The notes under the pieces are model-generated. The model ran no database searches and was not told the DNA's origin. It saw nothing but the letters and a program-made list of their open reading frames with translations. A stretch of DNA of 43,341 bases, taken from contig JASJQH010006908.1 in NCBI GenBank assembly GCA_040143965.1, positions 1-43,341 of the forward strand. Reading direction: 5' to 3'. Positions 21,887 to 32,699 of this stretch are shown here, one piece after another. The first letter of the stretch is position 1. The number at the start of each line of letters is the position of its first letter. Made by a program: the position numbers and the translations under genes. The stretch comes from Basidiobolus ranarum (Eukaryota > Basidiobolomycota > Basidiobolomycetes > Basidiobolales).

Positions 21887-22296
21887 TGGCTATTCTAATA
21901 TTTTGTACTTCGCATTGCCAGAGTTACTATACCCTCGAGCATTCTGTGTTCCAAGAGCTACACCAAACCGGTAGTTCAGTATTTAAGATGTGCCTAAATT
22001 GCTGTTGGAGGCCCAAATAAAATTTGAAGATAGCGTTTGTGCGACCTTATTGTTATTAGCAGAGCACTTCTTTATTTATTAATCTATCGCTTTACCTACG
22101 TCGTCTTTTGCAGTGTTTGAATCAAGTCGTTGCTTCTCTAACGAAACCCATTTTTTTCGGTTGTATTATCATTCGGACTGGTTCACTTTGAACGTCTCCT
22201 TTAGATACATTCCTTTGGTGCTCTGTTTGAGCTACCCTAGTTAGTTACCTCATTCCGAATACATTCCTACTACTTTATTAGTAATTATAATTCAAC
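21887..22296. promoter_or_regulatory. Spacer upstream of the RGS gene
   Basis: About 410 bases with no supported exon. It lies between a possible minus-strand start and the plus-strand RGS gene, so it could be a shared promoter region. Confidence 0.35.
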
Positions 22297-23605
22297 ATGG
22301 TGGCACAGAATTTTCGACGTTCTTCGAAATCTTCTTATTCTCAACCGCCCGATAAGAGTATCTTTCAAAATTTTTGGTTTCCAGAAGAGAGTGAAGATAT
22401 AACTTTAAACGATCCAAATTTACCCACCTTAGAGCAAGTTCTAGCTCGTAAAACGACCCCACCCGTATGCCTATATAATTATTATATTTATTTAAGAGAC
22501 AATAATCGTTTAGTTGAAAACTTGGATTTTTGGCTTGATGTTGTAGCTCACGAAAATTTATGTAAATTATATTGTAAAGAGTTACTATCTACTCTAAGCC
22601 CTATCTCCAGTGTCAATTCACCACAATCCAGCAAAAATGGTAGATTCAGTGTCGGTCGACTAAGTATAAGGGATATCTCTAACGAGCTTCGGTTTAGTAT
22701 GTTCAGTGGAGCTAGTAACGAATCGAGTTATACGTTGAGTACATTTTCTATTAGACCGAAATCCCAAAGTACGCAGGGCGACGCGGAGAAGGCTGAGAAC
22801 CATACCGAACAATATTGTCTTAACTTACCTCGTTCCGACCCAGATCTCTTTAACGGGGAGAATTCCTCGAATATACAACTCTCAGGTATGGAGAGAAAGG
22901 TACAACGTGAAGACCTGAAGAGATCTGCCGAGAAAATCTACTACAAATATATTGTATCTGGAGCTGAAAAAGAATTAGTGTTGCCGGGAGCCATACGATT
23001 TCAAATATGTCAAATGTTAGAGATGCAACAACGTGACGACCCTGAAGTCTTTCTCCAGGCCAAAGACTTCGTTTTTCAACAAATGTCCCATGAATCTTTC
23101 CCAAGATTTCTTCGTGCTCGGGCGTACTCTAACATTGGCCCGTTTCATGCCATGTTTCGTCTGGTATTAGGTCTCTTCTTTCTGTTCGTTGGCTTTGCCG
23201 TTGAATTTACTCTCATTTTTATGGATCTACAGCCAAAGACTCTGAGATTCTGGGTAAGTTATTTCACAAATAATCCATTATTACCAAGTTACTAATATCC
23301 ACCATCTCAGGGACTACTTCCCATCTGGTTAGGAGTATGCAACATACACGTACATCAAGAGCGGTTTTCCCCTTTGCTCACTCTTATCGGAGTAAGGTTC
23401 GTAGTAATATTAGTTGGATGGTCATTCTAATGCTAACATGGAAATTTTATTCAGTGAAAAGAGTTTTCTTCACTTCAACCGTGTTAGAGATAAATATATT
23501 CGACGTCTCCATATTGTCCAAGGATTTCGCATATTTCTTACAGATCTGGTTATCAGTATGGTCGTTGTGGTGATTTTCTATGTAGTCCCTGGACATCGAT
23601 TATAA
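22297..23605 (+). CDS. RGS-domain membrane protein (Rax1-like)
   Basis: Three phase-consistent exons, 397 residues: 22297-23253, 23311-23396, 23455-23605. The RGS fold is split. The first half (about 43-97) has LEQVLARKTTPPVCLYNYYI, ENLDFWLDVVAHENL. The second half (about 208-280) has AEKIYYKYIVSGAEKELVLP, DDPEVFLQAKDFVFQQM, FPRFLRARAYSNIG. About 110 Ser/Asn-rich residues separate them. Membrane segments follow at about 287-309, near 320-335, and at the C-terminus (FLTDLVISMVVVVIFYVV). This RGS-then-membrane layout is that of yeast Rax1, a cortical landmark for bipolar budding. Intron 2 uses a GTTCGT donor, which keeps SEKSFLHFNRVRDKY in frame. It is convergent with CFT1. Confidence 0.85.
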
Positions 23606-23810
23606 AATCATTTTGCATCGACATAGCCCCCTTCAACATCCGATATTTTGACTCTTTCCTTCATTATGACTATTTCTATTTTTGATCATTTGTTCTGGTA
23701 ACAAAGGAGAGTGTTACGGGGTCTCCATCACCATCTATCCTTTGCATCGGTTTGCTGTTCTAACAACACCGTAACGCCCAAGTAAAAACCCAGGCTAAAT
23801 ATAAACTCTA

Positions 23811-23830
23811 ATAACGCATCATAACGCATC
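23811..23830. repeat. Perfect 10-nt tandem duplication
   Basis: ATAACGCATC occurs twice in a row in the 265-base convergent gap between the RGS gene and CFT1. Confidence 0.95.
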
Positions 23831-23870
23831 ATAAAATGAAAGGTTGATTTATTCTATCATGATTCACTCC

Positions 23871-26800
23871 CTAGAAATAATCGGTAGTTAAGGTAGCTTC
23901 CAGTAAATCATTGAGAATCCGATCTTCAGTGGTACCAATTTGTTTGGTCATCTCTTTTTGTCGATTAATGGCGAGACTACTAAACAAAGAGAGTATATCA
24001 CCATCCAGAATATTCTTCACTGGATTCAATATATTTCGCTTCTTCGTTTGTACCAATCTAAATGCGAAATGATCATTGAGAATTGGGTGGTTTAGGTTTG
24101 GGTGGTTTAGTTTCAATGAATCAAGAATTATCATATCTGGAGAATTACCTATGGGCTTTGGGATTTAATCCAGCTGGATGTTGAAGCCCATTTACAAGCT
24201 GAGTATACAAGAGTTGCATACGTTTGTAGAGCTTCTCTGAAACTGGAACAATCATTTGGACGCTGCCGTCAAGTGTACCTACAAAATACGCGTCACTAAG
24301 TAAAGAGCCTCAAATGAACTTTAAATGTTTCTTGTTGTTACCACAGAGGCACAGATGTTGCCGTGAAGGGGTTGTGGTTCCGTCCTCCGAGGGAATGGGC
24401 TTTTTGGCGATACGTGTCATAGTTTGTACGCTAGCGCCACAGTGAAAGTCACCTCGTCTGATTAATTTTTGCCCGCTAAATGACTGAACGTTATAGGGAG
24501 AGTAACTAAAGAGATGAACATTCTTATCATTATCGGAGACCACAAAATTCAAGGTTTTGTCATCTATTAGGAAATTGGTGCACTGTATATCTAGTGGGTG
24601 ATAGTCCTTTCCAAGTAATACCAACTTAGCCGGCTCTTCCTGTAGAATTATTCCCATAAAATTCGGTTAATCATTGATACAATGGTAATTCTTTAGAAAT
24701 GAAGCTCAACTTGAAAAGCCAAGAACCAAATGCTTTTATACACATCCCCAATCAAAATCAAATTTTTGACTGAGGAAGCAGATGTAACATAAATCTGTAC
24801 ATCGATAAAAGCCACTCCAACTAGACTTTCATTATCTTCGAAACTACGAATGATAACCTAAGGAAGATCGTTAGTGACGTAAAGGCTGAGATGCACTATA
24901 TCAGTGGATCTTACTTTAGGCCCCACGCATGTAACTAAGTATCCATTAACATCGCATAGTGCAGACACGGATCCCTTCACCTCTTCCCTGTAGAGTAACT
25001 TCAGTTTGTGATTTGTTTGCGGATTATCAGGTTCGGGGACTACTTCGATAACATCAAATATGTAAATCTATTGGCATTTCGAGTTAAAAGAATATCTGAT
25101 TTCAATTTGAATAACTGTTTCAATGTTTCAAGTAAAAAGGATACTGCTCCACGTGCTGAGATGTCTTCTCCAGCCAATATCGAGGTTCCTACAGCAACAA
25201 AGTTCTTACGACCACTAGCTGTCTGCTTACTTTCTAATTCTACGTATTTTATACACATCGCATGCTCGTTCTCTCCAAATTCTAATCTAAAAAATAAACA
25301 TCTAAATACTCTATTGTTCTTGAGGCTGTATCTTGTCCACCTACTTGTCCACTGTTTCCCAGGTTACTGGTGAGACTAATTCTAAGGCGTATTTCTTAAT
25401 TTCTGGCAAGAATTCACCAACACCTGAATAAAATGGTTATCAGTTAATAGATTGTCGTGCAGCTATGACCATCAAAACAGCCTCTACCTAGCGGTGGCAT
25501 AGGAATGTTCTCATCCTTCAGCTGGAATGTTGTGGAGGTGGCAGTAAGAACGGCATGCTTCTGACTGAACAGATGATATATAATCCCTGTTACGCTTCGT
25601 CTTAAAGGTATCTTTCTAATTGGCCAATCCATGTCATAATTCATATACGGTTGCAGCTGGGATATTCTCATATCACCCTAAAACATTATAGAGGTAAATA
25701 CCCTGGGTAGAGATTGGAATTCTAGCCGGTTTATATTTGTTACCTTTGAATTGAAGTAGAGGAACCCGTGATGACAGTTGATGTTGTGAAATTGAGTAAA
25801 GCAGACAACATCACCATCAATAGGCATGGGATGAGCTCGTAGGAATCTTCTACTTGACATCATAAGCCAAGTGGGTCTTGAACCAGTGATAAAAACACCG
25901 CTATATCCCTCGATATTTGAAAATGGGATCATCTTACGACGACGGTGAGTCAACTGAGTCTTCTTTTTCGCCTCATTTTCCGTTCCATTTTCACTAACGA
26001 CACTATTATAAGCAGGATCTCGGGTAATCATATCTAACCGTGTTCTGGAAAAACGGAGAGCCAATCTCTTGCTAAAGTTAATCGGTTTGGAGGTTTGTCC
26101 CGAACCGGCCTCATTCGTCTCATTTGTAGAAATATGATGGAAGGGTTGATACACAGAAGTGTCACCCGCTCTGTTATGGGCCTGAACGATAGCCATCAGA
26201 ATTAGAATAAAAAATTCGAATGATTTTAAGTTAGATACACTTACCATGACATACGTAGAAGGTCGTTTCTTTCCTAGTTTTACCACTACAATTTGATCGA
26301 TTGGAATATTTTGGGAAGTTCCTAATGTACTTCTCTGTTGAGGAGAGTCAGATAATAGGCCGGGGGCGAGGTCAAAACGAGGGAAGTAGAACACTTCCTC
26401 AAGATCAGGAAGGGAGTATATCTGAGGAAATGACGAGTTAGTGAGACTGATATGTGAATCGGAATACATCACAACCATACCTCCAGGGTACCATTTTCTC
26501 TACATATAAGACACCAGTAAGTAGCTTTGCTATCGCCACGACTAATATTTTCTTCATTCAGAAATCCTGGTACACCATCCACATCCATTGACGGCTTATT
26601 ATCTTCTTTGCTATCCATTATTTCCACATCATCCTCTGCATCACCATAAAGGTCCATGTCAATATCATCCAAATCACCGTCAGAGGTGTCATTCTTTCTT
26701 TCTTGGGCTTTACTTTCACCCTGCTTTGTTTCTCTAAAAGCACTCCTATCCTCATTTGTCTCGAAAAGTCTTTGATTATCGGAAAATAAACAACAAGAAG

Positions 26801-29600
26801 ATATAGGAGTTTGCTTTGAAAACAGAGGCATGTTAGTTTCACACTTTTGAAGAACCCAGATTAACAATCCAAATAACAAACTAACATTTATATGAGTCGG
26901 AATTTGAAATACGGTGACATCTTTGGACTTGGGATCCGCTTTCAATAGAGTTACCTTACCATTACTGTAAAGAACGATGATATAAGGATCTATGATATTG
27001 GCTGCAACTATATACGTATCAAGAGAGTTATTCCCCACTGGAACAAGTTGTGTGAGTTTTCCCTCTTTTACGAAAATAAAGGTGTTAATAAATAGATGCT
27101 TTGAGTTCAAGATTGGAAGTGAGATCTTACCAGCATTAAGTAGTCTGATACCCGAGGAATAGACTTGTACTACACGCGTCTCATTCAATAATCCTCCCAC
27201 GGCAATGGTGGGCCCTTCAACAAAGAAATCAGCATTCTCAAGCTCCTGTAGCTCCTCGCCGGCCGAGAGTACCTGGAAAGTAGAGTTTAGAGATCTAGTT
27301 TAAATCTATCTCATCAATGGGTCATTTAATACTTACCATCGTCCGATTGGTTTGAGAAAGAATCAAAAATCTATCGAAACCTTCGTCTTCGTCGTCAGCT
27401 TCAGTTAAATGTCCTTTGAGTCCTCGGGCCGACTGTACTTGGACAATGCCTTCGAATATCACTTCTCTTTTGCATCGAGCAGACCAGATCTCTTGACAGC
27501 CCGGAAGGTTAAACGAACTTAAGATTAAAGGACGAATGTTTCTTTGCAGAACGGAGAGTGCGCCGTTCTTTCCATTTCCAGAGCAAAGAACAAGCTCGAA
27601 TGGCTTCTTATCGTCACTTAATTGAAACTGTAGAATGCAATAGATGTTTAGATAATCTGGAAGTGATATTCCAACCACTATTATGCCATACCTCTTCCTA
27701 AATAATTGATAAGAACCGTTGTTAGTTGCTGTTATCACTCACCCACATAGAATCATCGACATCTGCTCTAATGACTTACGGAAATATTGGCGGATTCACC
27801 GACAGACATGTCATTTACAGGCCCAGTATTGATCAAGTTATCGCACACTTGGAAACTATACATCGAACCGAGAGATGCAGCGCTATGGTTTTCTTCGTTC
27901 GTCTCGTCACTGATCTCATAATCGTTTCCATATAGGTCTGTTGTGAAGCAATGAATGTATGAGCTTCCTTGGCATAATACATAGATTCCAATGATTCTAA
28001 ATTACCAAGATCTAAATCCATAGCGTTGGATTTCTCGTGATCCTCACTTAAAGACTATGATAAACAAGTAAGATGAGAATAAGAATTATCACTGCGAATA
28101 TTAACATAAACTAACCATGGAAATAGGCTGAGATTTTTTTTCAAAATATTTAATTAATAGTGAATCTCCTAGTCTGGATCCTAAAAAGAAGTACTGGTCG
28201 AGAACTTTGCATGCACAAGATGGCAATACACTTGTACCCGCTTTAGCCATTCGAATACTTGATAAAGATCGACCGTTTTGAATTAGCTCAACAATGTAGA
28301 AATCTCCATTTTTCAATAAAATGAGTAATTTGTCGGAGGAGAGAAACACATGTTGCGATCCTTCCAGAGCAATCCCGAGCTCATGACGTTCTTCGAGTGG
28401 GAAGTTGGTGCACTTCGAAGCATGTCCATTGACTGCGATTCCTTGTCCAGGAGAACTCTGATCTACATGGATTAATGCATTTGCTGATACAACCAAGATT
28501 CCTCCGATAGGTTTAGGAACTGGAATCAACTTAATACAATCATAAGGCAAAGAATCAATCGAATAAATCACTGGATAAAGTTTCTTGGTCAGATCTAAAG
28601 ATACAACCACCATAGCGCAAGTATCTTTACGAGTCGAGAGTAGTCTAAAGAATAGTTTCAAGGGTGAATTAATCTCGGTTGGATGGTATAGCTACGTCTA
28701 AGCGGTATATTTACACAGTATTCGTTTGGATAGGTTCGTAAAGAATTGCAAGTGTGGGCTCATAATAATCTTCCAGAAAAACCATGTCTATGATGTTTCT
28801 CATATTCTTTTGAATCGAACTGCCATCGATCACAAAACTAGGTGAATATGGCCATTTACTTTAAAAAAGATATTAGTTAAGGAGAGAAGTGTAAAATTAG
28901 AAGTAAACAAACCTCTTACCTAGACACCTCTTCATCAACTAAGTGAAGTACTTCCTTCTGACGAAAAGGAAGAATCGCCAATTTATCACCATAAAAATTA
29001 AGTATGGCGCAACGATTGGCAGGATCTACTCTAACCTCAGTTGGGCAGTTATTGTGCATAAACTCTTTCTATTTTAAAGCCGATTGATGAATTAGGAGGA
29101 GAAAAAAGAAAATAGATCGAGCTAGTTTTACCCTAAAATCATCTCTTTCATAATAATGAATGGATACGGTAACAATATTGTTGGTTTCAGGAGAGAATTC
29201 TATTAATGAAAGCTATTTCAACCATATTAGAAGAATATTGTTAGTGGATTGTAATATAAACCGAAAATTTTCAAGAATCACTAGTTTCCATGTGATTTAC
29301 CTTTGCATCCTTGAAACTTAAAAGTAAACTGTCACCACCCGAAGAGACGGTCTTTACAACACCGATCGAAGCAATATTTCCATGTAACTTATATTGAGAA
29401 AATAATTCTAGTCGAGCCACTGAGATTTCAGTATTGGTTTGACTATCGGGTGCATGTTCAGTTACCACTGTAAAGATCTGAAGAATCGAGGTTTTCGCGA
29501 CAATTAAGTTGGTAACATTAGAGGATATGAAGTTTGCTTGTACAGCATGCTCAACCCCTGTCGGAGGAAAGACCTCGCGAAACAATGTGTACATGGACAT
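23871..29600 (-). CDS. CFT1: Cleavage and polyadenylation factor 160 kDa subunit (CFT1/CPSF1)
   Basis: Twenty-two phase-consistent exons, 1433 residues, close to human CPSF1. Exons run from 29301-29600 (start) through 29132-29212, 28920-29068, 28715-28858, 28116-28644, 28006-28054, 27780-27937, 27692-27697, 27337-27627, 27131-27272, 26886-27064, 26481-26813, 26245-26421, 25744-26181, 25488-25677, 25345-25423, 25145-25286, 24915-25067, 24711-24857, 24342-24639 and 24149-24278 to 23871-24057. Landmarks are MYTLFREVFPPTGVEHAV, DPANRCAILNFYGDKLAILP, MVFLEDYYEPTLAILYEP, LCSGNGKNGALSVLQRNIRP, SKQTASGRKNFVAVGTSI and VVPEPDNPQTNHKLKLLYRE. It is the triple beta-propeller scaffold of the poly(A) machinery that recruits CPSF30 and WDR33/Pfs2. 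Exon 8 is a 6-nt microexon. Most introns are 50-70 nt. The gene lies 326 bases downstream of the ZC3H3-like gene on the same strand. Confidence 0.97.
24083..24110. repeat. Imperfect 15-nt direct repeat in the last CFT1 intron
   Basis: TTGGGTGGTTTAG occurs twice with a 15-base period, inside the intron between the last two CFT1 exons. Confidence 0.9.
27692..27697 (-). other. CFT1: 6-nt microexon of CFT1 encoding Glu-Glu
   Basis: On the minus strand GAAGAG is bounded by TTATTTAG and GTATGG. Inclusion gives ISEEFQLSDDKKPFELVLCS; human CPSF1 has LSEEFQ followed by the VVCSGHGKNGALSVLQ block at the same place. Both inclusion and skipping keep the frame, but only inclusion restores the conserved EE. 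Confidence 0.8.
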
Positions 29601-29926
29601 TGCTACACCACCACTACGATTCAAACCAAGATATAGTCGATTAAATTGCACGAACCACTACACGTTGAATGCTTAAGTCGGAATTTTCATTCTAGGGTAT
29701 CCATATCACCCTAGGATGATTAGCTAATTCGAGTTTAGTTATTTTTCAGGGCAGAAACCGATGATTATATTACTTGATCAAAATTGTTTATTTAATATTT
29801 AACACACACAGTCCACACAGTATACATTTTTCTAAAAGCACATAAATCGGCAATCCGATATAACCGAGCCAGCAGATCATTTGTAAAAATTAAAGAAAAG
29901 AATTATCAATAGTCACCTGCACGAAT
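29601..29926. promoter_or_regulatory. CFT1: Spacer between ZC3H3-like 3' end and CFT1 start
   Basis: Contains the 3' UTR of the ZC3H3-like gene and the CFT1 promoter, both on the minus strand. No motif recognised. Confidence 0.4.
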
Positions 29927-31968
29927 CTAAGAACTATACTCAGATTCAGTCAACTCTTCCTCTTCCTGATCAGATTCAAGGTCGCTTACTGAATCTGTGA
30001 AGTGGGGCTGAATCTTATATTCAGCCTCTTTCGGTGTCTCATCATCCTCTTGGTCAGCTACAGAGTCATTCGATGACTGTGCCGAATTCCGCTTGTTTCC
30101 TCTGGCTACATGAGGTAACTTACATTTCATATTCTCACATATCCCATTAGCAGAGAAGTCTGCACACTCCCATACGTGTCTTTCTTTACAGCTTTTGCCG
30201 TTGGGACAAAACCCTTCATTCATGAAAGCTTTGCACACAGGCGCATCAGGGTTAACCTTAACATGAAGATAAGGGCAATCTTGGTTAGTGCATTTGCCTT
30301 TTTGGAAATGGTAACACAAAGGCACTCTCTCAGGAGTAATATTATGTGAAAATGGGCACTCTTCGTCTTTACAAGCACCTCTCAAGAACTTGGTGCAAAT
30401 AGCCACGCGCTGAGGATCATGAATGAACGGGCATTTTGTGCCTTTGCTACAGCGGCCTAGGAAAAAGTGTTATAAATAGCATAAATATAAAAGCTGCTAG
30501 AAAATATCACTAGTTGAATAGCACAGTTACCAAATCTATTGAAATATTGACAATATTTGGACCGATCGCCGGATGTTGATAATTGTTTTGTAGAATATCT
30601 ATAAAGCAGTAAAACAACATAAACCAATATAACTAGAGAGCCTTCAATCGTTAAATTATGCAAATACCGGTGTTTGTAGTGTTGCTGAGTCGGATTTTTG
30701 TGGGCCACTAGATTGCCGCTCCTTGTTCTTTTGCTGAGAACATCTACATCAATCAATGGGTTAAATTAAAGAAAAATGAAAAATTGAAGGGAAGATGGTT
30801 GATACCTTGTTTCTTTCGAATGAGTCTCTGTCCAGATTGATCCATGACAAAAACAACCCCGTCTACGGTTACTTCATTTCCACTAACGCCTGTTGATGTA
30901 TTTATAATTGATAACACTCTTAAAAGTGGCCTACAAGAATTATAAAATTACCTTCTTTTGCGATTACCAGTTTATTTCCAGACGGACCTCGTCTATACTT
31001 GGTCCCGTCAATAAGTACTGAGGTTCCTTTGGGTGTGAGGTTGATGATATTTGGTTTCGATCTGTTCATTTCCTCCGTTCTAACAATGCAAGGATTATTA
31101 AATTTGGAAAATTGGGTTACGTATAAGACACAATATATAAAGAAACCTTTTAGCGTGAACAGCTGCATTAATGAGTTGCATATGTCGGCTTCTCTTTTGA
31201 ACCCACCCACTTTGCTGAGAATCAGGGTTCGTGGGGGTTTCAGTGGAGTTAGAAACTGGCTGTACAACTAATTTTCGATGTCTTGAAACTGGTATTTGAG
31301 CTTGGGACTGTAGTTATAGTTAAGAATGATACATTTCATTTTGTAACGTAAAGATTACACGAAATAATTATATAAAAGGATATTGTCCATTGATAGATGT
31401 CTATTTCCAGTCAACTTCATATGTCCATTTGGGGGTGCGTATAAAACACGTTTGGTGTCCAAACTAACTTGCGAATTGTCTTCATTGAAATCTAGTTTAA
31501 CAGGAATAGCAAGTAAAGATTCAAAGTTTTCTACCAGACATACCTTCGTTTAACCGGACCAGTTTATTGCCTTTGCGTATATAGTTGGGGTTTATCTCCG
31601 TTGTAGTGGTATTCTCTATAGAGTTATTTCCGGAGTTGTAGTGATTTGGCTTGGTACTATAAGATAAATTCTAGATTCTGTTATAATGCTAGTTCACAGC
31701 AAAGGAGTATAGAAAAGCTTTTATTTAAATAAGCTTGGCGGTAAATGCTTACTTTTCTAGGGGAGCTAGGGACACTATATGAAAATCTACTGGCTGGATT
31801 TCCCTCCATCTGCATTTTGTGTTTATTAATCGCACCTTTTGTGTCAGAGAAAATATCATTTCGAGTAATAAAGATGAGTTATGGTTAAAGGAAAAAGAAA
31901 AATTTTATTAACTTTAATATACCTGCTAGTAAAGCGATTTGTTCTAGTAATTCTTTATCAGAAGACAT
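29927..31968 (-). CDS. Five-finger CCCH zinc-finger protein (ZC3H3/Red5-like)
   Basis: Ten phase-consistent exons, 477 residues: 31923-31968, 31753-31835, 31544-31670, 31361-31491, 31147-31307, 30952-31079, 30806-30889, 30668-30743, 30531-30598, 29927-30456. The start MSSDKELLEQIALLAGAINK is like other fungal members. Five CCCH fingers follow one another: C295-H314, C322-H339, C349-H366, C376-H395, C399-H417, with spacing C-x7/8-C-x4/5-C-x3-H. The last 60 residues are acidic. The N-terminal half has three short GNKLVR/GNKLVI/GQRLIR elements, each after a basic or strand-like stretch. In animals ZC3H3 contacts the CPSF machinery and aids polyadenylated mRNA export; fission yeast Red5 works with the MTREC complex. 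The donor of exon 4 (GTGTAA) is the least certain junction. Confidence 0.88.
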
Positions 31969-32699
31969 ATTGAAGATGGCAAGAAAGATAGAGCGACAAA
32001 GAATGGAGTATCTAGAATTTGTGTGGAATTAAATTTGATTTTTTTTAAGCAATTCAAATTACCAATCACGAGTATCACTGCATTGGATAAAAGACAATAT
32101 GTTCCGTAGACATATATATCTGTACCTGAGCTCATATATATAAGCATATATATTCTGAGTAGATATATTTTCGGCTCAAGCTCTAACACGTTTTTTTGCC
32201 AACAAGAGAGTGGCTTTGTACGAACACTTTGACAATAAAGTTATTTGTTTTCATTTCTATATTGCGATGATAAGTCAGAATAATCATCAACATGTATTGT
32301 CTGTGTAAAATTCTTTCAAATCACGTACAAAGTCAAAGCGTTCTGTTCTCAAAAGAATGTCGCGGAGAGCTTAGCTCACATGAATAGAAACCTGGTTTAG
32401 GATTAAATCAAAACCAAAATCAAATAACTTACAATTAATCAATCGATTTATCAAGTTGCCTTTTCTTAATTCTTGGGATTAATTTCATAATTCTCGTAAT
32501 CCTAAACTGCAAATATATCTTCAATCCTTTCGAAGCTTTCTGTTAGCTTCAGCTTTGAAGGAAATCATTGGTCTCATCTGATCGTTGAGTATACAACGTG
32601 TGTTCACGCGTACTCATCTCGAACTTCCCAGAGTACTTTCGAAGAACCTCAATCTATAGTGTTTCTCACTCCTAGTAGTTTATAGCGTGAAGTCTCGTG
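31969..32699. promoter_or_regulatory. Divergent spacer between ZC3H3-like and AF4-like genes
   Basis: About 730 bases without a supported exon. Several ATATATA run cl usters lie between 32110 and 32172. It is presumably a two-way promoter region. Confidence 0.4.

Noticed and set aside
30999-31271. 90-codon plus-strand frame inside the ZC3H3-like gene
   Set aside because: Antisense to two exons and one intron of a phase-consistent gene.
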